DNA from: an uncultured Gemmiger sp.
GTDB taxonomy: Bacteria; Bacillota; Clostridia; Oscillospirales; Ruminococcaceae
Assembly: GCA_944386225.1 (NCBI GenBank)
Contig: CALXAH010000023.1
Location: 1 to 55,591 of the forward strand
DNA: 55,591 nucleotides
Direction: 5' to 3'
Below the pieces are notes generated by a model, which was not told where the DNA came from, ran no database searches, and worked only from the letters and a program-made list of their open reading frames with translations. Below are positions 8,514-16,335 of this stretch, piece by piece; the first letter of the stretch is position 1, and each line of letters begins with the position of its first letter. Both the position numbers and the translations under genes were made by a program.

Positions 8514-9065
8514 TTACCTATACATTTCTGCAAAGGCTTGTTTTTCCGAACGAAGTGGACAGCTCTCACATTGTGGGATCGTTTTTGCTTGCAATACGCT
8601 ACTAATTACATATTCCGCTACCCTTTTAATGCCCGCGATGGTAAATTCGAAAGAGCAAATAGCATTCTCTATGGTGTTTTCACCGTCAGGAAGTGTTCCA
8701 TACTGCCGTCTATCATTATCTGCTTTCAACGCATAGATTACAATTTTCGATATATCACCGTTTTCCGTCAGAGAAAGGATATTAAAATGCGCCAGTCCGT
8801 TTCTTAAGTACCGTTTAAGAGAATCAGCGTCACATGAACCATCAAACCTTTTTATTGAACATTCTCCTGCTTTCTCCATATCTGAAAGCATCCTCTCAAG
8901 CCGCGTACTTTTTAATCCACTTCCCTCTGTCTTTTCAAGGTTTTGCATAACAGCTAAATACATCGTGTTAAGCCACATAGTAACATCGTATGGTCCTGTG
9001 TATGATTTGCAGATGTACGCACTTCTACATACCGTACAAAGCCGGAAGTCATAGTATTCAGCCAT
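8514..9065 (-). CDS. HEPN-domain protein (candidate RNase)
   Basis: A 183-residue protein, mostly helical, containing LKRYLRNGLAHFNILSL: the R-x4-H motif (RNGLAH) marking HEPN RNases. Its size and cysteine pairs at both ends (CTVCRSAYICKS near the start, CESCPLRSE near the end) resemble the plasmid p136-type HEPN family; this assignment is from memory. The start at 9065 follows AAAGGAG. It sits between the type III Res gene (55 bases upstream) and mcrB (69 bases downstream) in the same operon. The likely role is RNA cleavage on phage sensing, alone or as effector of a neighbour. Confidence 0.7.
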   Translation of the reverse strand: MAEYYDFRLCTVCRSAYICKSYTGPYDVTMWLNTMYLAVMQNLEKTEGSGLKSTRLERMLSDMEKAGECSIKRFDGSCDADSLKRYLRNGLAHFNILSLTENGDISKIVIYALKADNDRRQYGTLPDGENTIENAICSFEFTIAGIKRVAEYVISSVLQAKTIPQCESCPLRSEKQAFAEMYR

Positions 9066-9120
9066 ATAAGATACTCCTTTCACCGGAAGAGGCACTTGAA
9101 TCGTACTGGTTTCTACAAGT

Positions 9121-12100
9121 TCACATTGTTTTCATCACATCAAGCAAATGCTGGTAGCTGTCCACCTCATGGTATTTCACCCGGCTGGTGGACATCTCAT
9201 TGAACAATTTGCGGGCGCAGTTGATTTTAGCCTGTTCGATAGGTTTAAGCTGCAGCGTCTCCATCGTGCCCTTCGTTTCTGCGATGAAGAAAATGTGCTT
9301 CACCGTTCCCTCATAGAAAGCGATGGCCCAGTCCGGGGAGTAGTTGCCCACCGGTGTGGGGATATGGAAACCCTTGGGCAGCTTGGCGTAAACACACACT
9401 TCCTCCGCGGCATCCAGGTCTTGGGCGAAACGCCGCTCCACACTTTGCTCAGCTGTGCCGTCTGTAAACACATAATCCTGAATGGCTTTTTGAGCCCGGA
9501 ACGCCTTGTCAAAGTCATGCGAGCTCTTCTCCGCAGTGAAGATCGTACTGTCGTACTGGCCTTCAATCTGGTCGTAAGAAATATGCTCGACAATCATGGT
9601 GGCCTTCTGCTCATTGATAAGCCGAATGACCTTGGTGATAAATTCTTCCGGGTTGTTCTTGAACATATAGAGCTTATCCTCCCACAGCCCTTTCAAGATC
9701 TCAACCACGGTCCGCCGGGTGAGCACCGTGCCCTGCGCGATTTTTCCCACCAGGTCGTATGTCAGCCGGCTGGTATGCGCCTGTCGCAGCGTCTGGGTAC
9801 GGGTCCGCTCACCGCCGAAGGAATCGCCGCGTCCAAGCTCATGCTCGTTCATCTCATCCTTCTGGCGGCCTACCGTCGTGGTGTATTGCAATTCTGATAC
9901 GAACAGCTTGTCGTTGATGTGGTCGACCGCTTTCCGAACCAGTTCCGCGCTATCAAACGACACGGTATACGCATACTTGTGGTTGATTTCATGCCACAGA
10001 GCCTGAAACTCCGCTTTGGCAAAGTTTTCGTTCAGCGGGTTTTCCTTCACCTTGGTCTCATGGCCGTCGGTGAACATATCCGCCAGCACCTTATCGTCGT
10101 ACACGGACTGAATCAGCTGGTGGATACCTTCCGCCATGGGCGCCAGTTCTGGAGGCAGCGGAGCAACGGTGCCCAGCTGAATGTCCGTGCGGTACTTGTC
10201 GGTGACTTTCCGCTTCATATCCACATACTGATTGCTGATAAGATAGAATTCTATCATATCCGCCATCGGCCCATCGATCAAAGTGGGCACGCCATCCACC
10301 TTGACATATTTGCCCTTGAAGTACTCGCTGGTGGCCGTGGTCGGACGGTCATACAGCTCCTGCTTGATGTCGCTCTGCAAATCCGCCACAAAATTCTTGT
10401 AACTCTCGCTGGCAATCACCGTGAGCAAATTGATGTCATGGACACGGTCACCGCAGCTCTGGGCGTCCATACGGTTGCCGCCCTGATTGACGCACAGGCG
10501 CAGGCCACGCCCTACTTCCTGGCGTTTGGCAGTCTGGCTGGCGGCGTGTTTCAGGGTGCAGATTTGGAACACGTTGGGGTTATCCCAGCCTTCCCGCAGG
10601 GCCGAGTGGGAGAAGATGAAGCGGGTGGGTTCCTCAAAGGAGAGCAGCCGCTCCTTGTTCTTCAAAATCAAATCGTAAGCGGAAATATCGTCGGAGAATT
10701 CGCTTCCGCGTTTGACCTGGCTGTCCACGCTGTGGCCGGTCTTTTTGTCGATGCTGAAATAGCCTTTGTGTACCGCAGACGGTTCGCCGCAAAGCTCCCG
10801 CAGATATTTTTGATACGGAGTGTTTTCCAGTGTGAGATGTTCGTTGAGGATGTGGAAATACTCCTCTTCAAACATCCGGCCGTATTCTCCCAGCTGCTCG
10901 TTGCCGTCCTCGTCGTACTGACGGTACTTGGCCACCTCGTCGATAAAGAACAGCGAAAGGGTTTTGATTCCCATATTAAAGTTTTTCTCTTCCTTTTCAA
11001 AATGGGACAGGATAGTCTCCCGAATCTGGATGCGGCGCATATCGGTCTCAGACACGTCGCCCCGCACTTCACCGGTGTGCAGCACCTCGCCGTTGGTGAA
11101 GGTCACAGTACCGCGCAGCGGGTCCACCTCGGAGATGGTATAGCCCCGGTACTGCTCCATGCCTTGGGAGATATGGAACAGGTTATCATCCACCCCCAGG
11201 ACGCGAGTTTCCCGGTTGATGGATTTGTTGTAACCGATCTCCATCTCGATACGGGCCATGGGGGGCTTTTTCGAAGAAAGGACGATTTGTTCCAGGAACA
11301 AATAGCTGTCGGTGCCGCGAAGGTTTTTCACCTCAAAACCTTTGACCTCGATTTTCTTGACCAGGCGCTTGTTATACGCATCCAGTGCGTCCAACACATA
11401 GACCAGGTTGTGCTGCACGGCATGGGTGGCCGAGTAGTTCAGGCTGAACAACGGATTGAAGTTCTTCAGCGCCTTCTGGGTCACGGCGCCGCCCATCTTC
11501 TGGGGCTCGTCCAGAATCAGAATAGGGCGATTGGCCTTGATAACATCAATGGGCCGCCGAGAAGCAAACTCGTCCCGCTTGGAATAGATAATGCGCGCTT
11601 CTTTGCTTTTTCCGTCCTCTTTCAGCGAAGAGGCAAATGCCTGGGTGTTGATAATCATCACCTGAATACCCGAACCGGCGGAAAAGCTGTCCAGCTGATT
11701 CAGGTTCTGGCTGTTGTAGATGAAGACGCGGGCCTTTTTCCCGTAGTACTCCATGAAATGGTCCGCCATGGTATCAAAGCTCTTCTTGACGCCTTCCCGG
11801 ATAGCGATGGAGGGCACCACCACGATGAATTTGCTCCAGCCGTAGACCTTGTTCAACTCGAACATGGTCTTGATGTACACATAGGTTTTGCCGGTACCGG
11901 TCTCCATTTCCACATCCAGGCTGCACCGACCCAGGCCTTTCACCAGCTCCGGGGACAGCTTGATGTTGTTCTCGCTTTGCAGCTTGTGGATGTTCTGCAA
12001 GAGCTGGGCGTCGCTCAGGGCCAGCTCTTCGTTTTTGAAGCCGGTATCGTCATCCAAGTCAATGTCATCCACCGAAAGCTGCCGGTCGGCAGGGATGAAG

Positions 12101-12267
12101 GACATCTGTTCCGGCTCGGTAAAGTACGGCTCCGCCGGGGCCTTGGGATGAATGCCCAAGTCCCGGATGTAGTGTATTCCCTCATGGAACCCCTGCCCGG
12201 CAAATACCTTCACGACAGCGTCCACCGCGTCGGTTTGGTATTGTTGGATTTTGAAGTTGAACTTCAT
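9121..12267 (-). CDS. res: Type III restriction endonuclease subunit (Res)
   Basis: A 1048-residue SF2 helicase-nuclease. Motif I is ETGTGKT (residues 122-128), the DEAD-like box is LILDEPQKMGG, motif III-like is NYSATH, and helicase motif VI is in QTAKRQEVGRGLRL. The C-terminal nuclease is visible as YSPDWAIAFYEG with AETKG about 20 residues later, a PD-(D/E)XK core. The start at 12267 has GAGGAG at 12275-12280. Type III enzymes cut unmethylated invading DNA with a Mod partner, here encoded just upstream with one small gene between. Length matches the family. Confidence 0.93.
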   Translation of the reverse strand: MKFNFKIQQYQTDAVDAVVKVFAGQGFHEGIHYIRDLGIHPKAPAEPYFTEPEQMSFIPADRQLSVDDIDLDDDTGFKNEELALSDAQLLQNIHKLQSENNIKLSPELVKGLGRCSLDVEMETGTGKTYVYIKTMFELNKVYGWSKFIVVVPSIAIREGVKKSFDTMADHFMEYYGKKARVFIYNSQNLNQLDSFSAGSGIQVMIINTQAFASSLKEDGKSKEARIIYSKRDEFASRRPIDVIKANRPILILDEPQKMGGAVTQKALKNFNPLFSLNYSATHAVQHNLVYVLDALDAYNKRLVKKIEVKGFEVKNLRGTDSYLFLEQIVLSSKKPPMARIEMEIGYNKSINRETRVLGVDDNLFHISQGMEQYRGYTISEVDPLRGTVTFTNGEVLHTGEVRGDVSETDMRRIQIRETILSHFEKEEKNFNMGIKTLSLFFIDEVAKYRQYDEDGNEQLGEYGRMFEEEYFHILNEHLTLENTPYQKYLRELCGEPSAVHKGYFSIDKKTGHSVDSQVKRGSEFSDDISAYDLILKNKERLLSFEEPTRFIFSHSALREGWDNPNVFQICTLKHAASQTAKRQEVGRGLRLCVNQGGNRMDAQSCGDRVHDINLLTVIASESYKNFVADLQSDIKQELYDRPTTATSEYFKGKYVKVDGVPTLIDGPMADMIEFYLISNQYVDMKRKVTDKYRTDIQLGTVAPLPPELAPMAEGIHQLIQSVYDDKVLADMFTDGHETKVKENPLNENFAKAEFQALWHEINHKYAYTVSFDSAELVRKAVDHINDKLFVSELQYTTTVGRQKDEMNEHELGRGDSFGGERTRTQTLRQAHTSRLTYDLVGKIAQGTVLTRRTVVEILKGLWEDKLYMFKNNPEEFITKVIRLINEQKATMIVEHISYDQIEGQYDSTIFTAEKSSHDFDKAFRAQKAIQDYVFTDGTAEQSVERRFAQDLDAAEEVCVYAKLPKGFHIPTPVGNYSPDWAIAFYEGTVKHIFFIAETKGTMETLQLKPIEQAKINCARKLFNEMSTSRVKYHEVDSYQHLLDVMKTM

Positions 12268-12271
12268 AAAG

Positions 12272-12751
12272 TTACTCCTCAATTAGGATGTCCAAATCGT
12301 CCATATCATCGATTACTTTGAGTTCAGGAAAAGTGGACGTGCTATAGCAATTTGCTCCACAAACAGGACACGTCGCTACGCGATAACGTTCATGCGTGTA
12401 TTCTGATTCTCTGCTTTCCGGCAAAATAGGAATTTTAATATGCTTCAGTTCCCAACAAAATGCGCATATCTCTCGCCCACTACCATTGGGGAGTTTTTCA
12501 TGATAAATAGCCCCATCCGATTTATCAATTTCATCTTCTTGCTTCTCAATATTTTGATATTGCGATAGCTTTTCTTGAGCCGATTGAAGTTCCTTTTTTA
12601 TTTCAGTCAGTTCACGCTTGAGGCCTTTCACCGATTCTCTTTTATTTCTCCGTGAATCGATCCACAACGCTACTGCCGCCGCAATCAGTGCTGAGATAAT
12701 GCCAAAAATCCCACTAAACAATACGCCGTTAGAGTTGATTAGCTCAAGCAT
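12272..12751 (-). CDS. Membrane-anchored coiled-coil/zinc-ribbon protein between mod and res
   Basis: A 159-residue protein with an N-terminal hydrophobic helix (FGIISALIAAAVALWI), then a basic stretch and a charged coiled coil (about 40-75), and a C-terminal zinc ribbon made by CAFCWEL and CPVCGANC. I do not know a named family. Its ATG shares one base with the mod stop codon (TAATG) and its stop lies four bases before the res start. It is therefore locked inside the restriction operon and probably co-translated with it. The layout suggests a membrane-tethered sensor or tether for the restriction complex, which is inference. Confidence 0.7.
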   Translation of the reverse strand: MLELINSNGVLFSGIFGIISALIAAAVALWIDSRRNKRESVKGLKRELTEIKKELQSAQEKLSQYQNIEKQEDEIDKSDGAIYHEKLPNGSGREICAFCWELKHIKIPILPESRESEYTHERYRVATCPVCGANCYSTSTFPELKVIDDMDDLDILIEE

Positions 12752-14655
12752 TACAGCACCTTCCTTACTGTTTCAGGGCTATAGGTAGAGAAAATCTGGT
12801 CGAAGTTGGCGGCGACGCTGTCGCTGGCGAGGGAGCTGTCGCGCATGACGAAGTAGTAGGGCTTCTGCTTGGCAACGGCGGCGATGGTCTCCTCGGTGAC
12901 ATTGGCATCGAAGCAGGCAATCAGGAAGTTGTCGGCCACGTTGAAAACCTTTTTGCCGGCGATTTCGGTTTGTTCGATTTTGCTGGAGAGCAGAACGCCC
13001 AGATCCAGCATCACCTGGAACAGAAGGTCTTCCGGGGTGCGGTCTTCCTTGATGTTGTCTGCCACCATATCAAACATGGAGGCGCTGTATTCGCTCGGGG
13101 TGTAGTATACCTCCTCCATATTGGTGGTATCGCATTTGAGCACACGGAAGCCCACATCCAACTCCATGGTGCCCAGCGGATTTTCCTCCTTGATTTTGGC
13201 ACCGGCACGGCGGATGCGTTCTTTCCCGATTTCGCAGATGTTTTTATATCCCGCTTTATGGGCCTCGCTTTTTTCATCGGTGGGCTCTGGCAACTGCACC
13301 ATTATGAATTTGCGGTTACCGCCGTCAAGACAATTCTGTCTAATAACTGCATCGGCTGTTGTTGATGAGCCAGAGAAAAAATCAAGAACTATAAAGTCCA
13401 ATCCATTTGCAGCCGAAACGATTGTTCGAATCAGGTCAACACTTTTTGGGTTTTCAAAAGGCAAGTCGTATTCTTTTGCAATTTGTGATACCTCAATATC
13501 CGTCCAATTGCTTGTCCTTAGCGAAGTGTCTTTAGGCGGGACCCAGTATTGAACGCCACCATTTTTTCCATACCCTTCTGGAATTCTTCTTATAAACCGA
13601 AGCTTTTCTCCTGTTTTCTCCCAGTATTCTTCTAAACTCATTTCCGACGAATAAGTATCCATATAAGTTCTGTAATTTTCCACTGCTTTGTCGGCTAATT
13701 CCTTTTGCCAGCGCCACTGTCCCGTAGTTGGAGTAAAGCCCAGCAGCTCATAGCGCATCGTCGGTCTATCTGCATTGCTCCAAAAAACATTCCACGATCC
13801 CTTTTCTGGCACATCACTTTTTTTCATCTGCAGTGGAGCGAAAAGGAATTCTTGAGACTTAGAGTAGACATAGACGTACTCATATCCTACATTAAAGCTC
13901 TTTAAGCCGTTATCTGCAAATTGAACATTTAAGCTTTTGATGCGCCTTCTTACCAACAACTGGTTTCGGTAATTTTCAGCTCCAAATAGTTCATCGCATA
14001 TCTGTTTCATGCGACTGCCTTCATTTTCATCAATGCTAATGAAAATGACTCCATCTTCCGTCAGCAAATCTTTTGCCAATTTCAGCCGCGGATAAATCAT
14101 ATTCAGCCAATCAGTATGGAACCGGCCATTGCTCTCGGTATTCGTCACAAGGCGGTTGCCCTCCTCGTCGTACTGGCCGCTGTTCGCCAGATACTCCTGG
14201 GTGCTCTGGGCAAAATCGTCCTCATACACAAAGTCGTTGCCGGTATTATAGGGCGGGTCGATGTAAATCATCTTGATTTTGCCCAGGTAGGTCTCCTGCA
14301 ACAGCTTCAGCACTTCCAGGTTGTCGCCCTCGATATACAGATTCTCGGAATCAAAGCCGCCGGGGGTGCCATCCTTGCCCACGCTTTCCGCCGGGCAAGG
14401 ACGCAGAGTTTTGGAAATAGGCGCGTTAGCCAGCAGCACCGACTTCTTTTTGTCCGGCCAGGTGAACTGATACCGCTCGTCCTTGCCTTCCACTACGGTG
14501 GCGCTGATCTCCTGCATCAGCACATCCTTATCAATCGCGCGCACCACCACACCGTTTTCGTCCACAGTCTCCGTCACCGCATTGGGAAACAACGCCGCCA
14601 GCTTTCTAAAATTTTCATCCGCCTTATTCGGCGTGTGCATTTTCAGCTTGTCCAT
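12751..14655 (-). CDS. mod: Type III DNA methyltransferase (Mod)
   Basis: A 634-residue beta-class amino-methyltransferase: motif IV IDPPYNTGND (132-141) precedes the target-recognition region (about 220-400), and motif I LDFFSGSSTTAD (424-435) follows, the order typical of type III Mod. It methylates adenine in one strand of an asymmetric site, protecting host DNA and giving specificity to Res. The start codon immediately follows the TAA of the AbiH downstream frame, with GAGGG as ribosome site. The target sequence cannot be read from the protein. Confidence 0.93.
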   Translation of the reverse strand: MDKLKMHTPNKADENFRKLAALFPNAVTETVDENGVVVRAIDKDVLMQEISATVVEGKDERYQFTWPDKKKSVLLANAPISKTLRPCPAESVGKDGTPGGFDSENLYIEGDNLEVLKLLQETYLGKIKMIYIDPPYNTGNDFVYEDDFAQSTQEYLANSGQYDEEGNRLVTNTESNGRFHTDWLNMIYPRLKLAKDLLTEDGVIFISIDENEGSRMKQICDELFGAENYRNQLLVRRRIKSLNVQFADNGLKSFNVGYEYVYVYSKSQEFLFAPLQMKKSDVPEKGSWNVFWSNADRPTMRYELLGFTPTTGQWRWQKELADKAVENYRTYMDTYSSEMSLEEYWEKTGEKLRFIRRIPEGYGKNGGVQYWVPPKDTSLRTSNWTDIEVSQIAKEYDLPFENPKSVDLIRTIVSAANGLDFIVLDFFSGSSTTADAVIRQNCLDGGNRKFIMVQLPEPTDEKSEAHKAGYKNICEIGKERIRRAGAKIKEENPLGTMELDVGFRVLKCDTTNMEEVYYTPSEYSASMFDMVADNIKEDRTPEDLLFQVMLDLGVLLSSKIEQTEIAGKKVFNVADNFLIACFDANVTEETIAAVAKQKPYYFVMRDSSLASDSVAANFDQIFSTYSPETVRKVL

Positions 14656-15713
14656 TTATACAGCCCTCACAAGTTTTGACTCTTTATCTTCTATGTGATT
14701 CCCAGGAGATACGCTTATACCCTCCAGGGAATAAATATTAGAATTGATTATCACTTGAATTTGTCGTTTCATTTTCTGCAAAGCGGCCTCGTCGCATCGC
14801 CCTTGAGTTGAAAAGAAATCGCGCGCATCATTAGCAATCCGCACTTTTTTGTCGCTGATACAGGCTTTCCGCCTTCTATATATCTACACAAAATCAGTCT
14901 ATTTTGGGGGCTCGTCAAAAGCCATTTCATGATGTATTCCCACCACGTTTGGTCAGAATCCCCCCAAGAAAGCCCATAAAGAAGGAGGTAGCGGCTTCTA
15001 TTTATGATGTTACAAAAATCATCTATTCTTCTCTCACCCAGTGCTTTATTCAAATTGGATTTGACCAAATATGTAGCAAGCTCTGGATTTTTACTATTTG
15101 ATGAGTCGCCAAGCTGATTCATGGAGTTAATGCCCAAGATCAAATCGCCATTTAATGTCCCGTGTATATGTAACGGCATCTTTATTTCGTCGGCATAAGT
15201 TGTATGGGCAGTTGTATGACTCGAAAAAGGGCTAAATCTGCTTTTGCACAGCTCAATCAATCTGCTCAAAGTATTCGTGTAATTAAAGTTGACAAATTGG
15301 TAAACGATAGGCTCTTTGAGATTCCGGGAAAGCGACTCGTATTCTAAGCGCCACTCCATGTTCAACTCTTTATAAAAATTAATTGTTTTTGCTTTAAAAC
15401 TATCCGCTACAACGGATTCCGAAGAAAATTTTAACCGTGCCTCTTGCCCTTTTAAATATGTAACAAGGGCGTCTTCCATTTTCTCTTTACTATTAAGGAA
15501 ACTTGAAATTTCAGAGTCCTTTAACGAGGCCGCAAAATCTGCCAGTCCCATTTCTAAGTCGGACCACTTTGGGTAATCCGCCTTTATTTCTGTAGCCAGA
15601 AAGTCATCTTTTGTGGATTCCAATCCACAATAATATGAGTAGAAATCAGTGTATAAAGTATTGAGCCCAAAATTCCTGTCAAAACCATTACCAATCAGAA
15701 ATGTGACAACCAT
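14656..15713 (-). pseudogene. abiH: AbiH-family abortive infection protein, interrupted by a frameshift
   Basis: The first 290 codons encode a typical AbiH protein: FLIGNGFDRNFGLNTLYTDF at the start, FVNFNYTNTLSRL, then LPLHIHGTLNG-like and LYGLSWGDSDQTW motifs. The frame then runs off into 24 unrelated residues ending at 14769. The -1 frame continues a plausible AbiH tail (RIANDARDFFSTQGRCD) and stops at 14656, directly abutting the mod start. That tight junction argues the longer, 352-residue product is the original one. The switch point can be placed on A-AAA-AAG at 14850-14844. The gene is a frameshift mutant, a sequencing error or a programmed -1 frameshift. AbiH proteins block phage growth by an unknown mechanism; the N-terminal GNGFD motif is nucleotide-binding-like. 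Confidence 0.82.
14844..14850 (-). other. Slippery heptamer A-AAA-AAG in abiH
   Basis: In the zero frame the codons are ACA AAA AAG, so the heptamer is in the exact register of the dnaX-type -1 slippery site. Slipping back one base leads into GTG CGG ATT, the frame that carries the conserved-looking AbiH tail. I see no convincing stem-loop at the usual distance downstream, nor an upstream Shine-Dalgarno stimulator. An A7-to-A6 deletion explains the same data. Confidence 0.4.
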
Positions 15714-15722
15714 TTTTTCTCC

Positions 15723-16316
15723 TTATCTGTTTTTTAATTCATTTATCCTCTGCACCAGTTCAAACTTTTTCTTCGGCTGCTTCTCCGCCCGGGCTAATTT
15801 TTCCAGCCGGGCGATTTCTTTTTCCAGTTTTGCGCGCTGCTCGTCCTGGGCTATCTGCTGCTCCAGCGTGTTGCCGCTTTGCACCTGGATCCCGCCAACT
15901 TGGGTGACCACATTCTCCCAAACGGCGTCCATGGTGAGCCCCTTGATATTCAAGGTCAAAGCAGCTGGGTCGCTCCAGTGCGTTTGCAGCAGTTTTGTAT
16001 GGTATACCGCCAGCTTCGACTGCCCCTCATGCTCCAGAAGGAGCACCAGCTTCTGGGGAATCAGCCGGAAAAGGGCTATCAAGGTCTTTTCGCTGAATTC
16101 TTTTCGTTTCAGCGTGACCTGCAGGACGAAAAATGTCTGTACCGTTTCGCCGGGGGCCAGGTTCAGTTTGGCAGCAGACACTTCATTGACGATCACAAGG
16201 CGGGAGATATCCGCGTCCACTTTCGCCCTCTCCGCCGCACTCATCTGGAACTTGGCATAGATAGCGGTCTTTGGAAGGGGCTTGCTCAACTCAGTATTTT
16301 TAGGCAATCCCAACAT
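15723..16316 (-). CDS. DUF4391 protein of the restriction/helicase operon
   Basis: A 197-residue protein recognised as DUF4391: an N-terminal alpha/beta part (IPQKLVLLLEHEGQSKLAVYH) and a C-terminal charged coiled coil (about 145-195, AKLEKEIARLEKLARAEKQ). DUF4391 genes regularly lie between SNF2-type helicases and type III-like methyltransferases in defence loci. The biochemical role is unknown to me; an adaptor holding helicase and methyltransferase together would fit. The gene starts 19 bases after the helicase gene and ends nine before abiH. Confidence 0.85.
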   Translation of the reverse strand: MLGLPKNTELSKPLPKTAIYAKFQMSAAERAKVDADISRLVIVNEVSAAKLNLAPGETVQTFFVLQVTLKRKEFSEKTLIALFRLIPQKLVLLLEHEGQSKLAVYHTKLLQTHWSDPAALTLNIKGLTMDAVWENVVTQVGGIQVQSGNTLEQQIAQDEQRAKLEKEIARLEKLARAEKQPKKKFELVQRINELKNR

Positions 16317-16335
16317 GGTCTCACCTCCCGAACGG

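Noticed and set aside
9919-12321. An 800-codon open frame antisense to the type III res gene
   Set aside because: It mirrors the codon pattern of res, has no recognisable domain, and res itself shows every helicase and nuclease motif.
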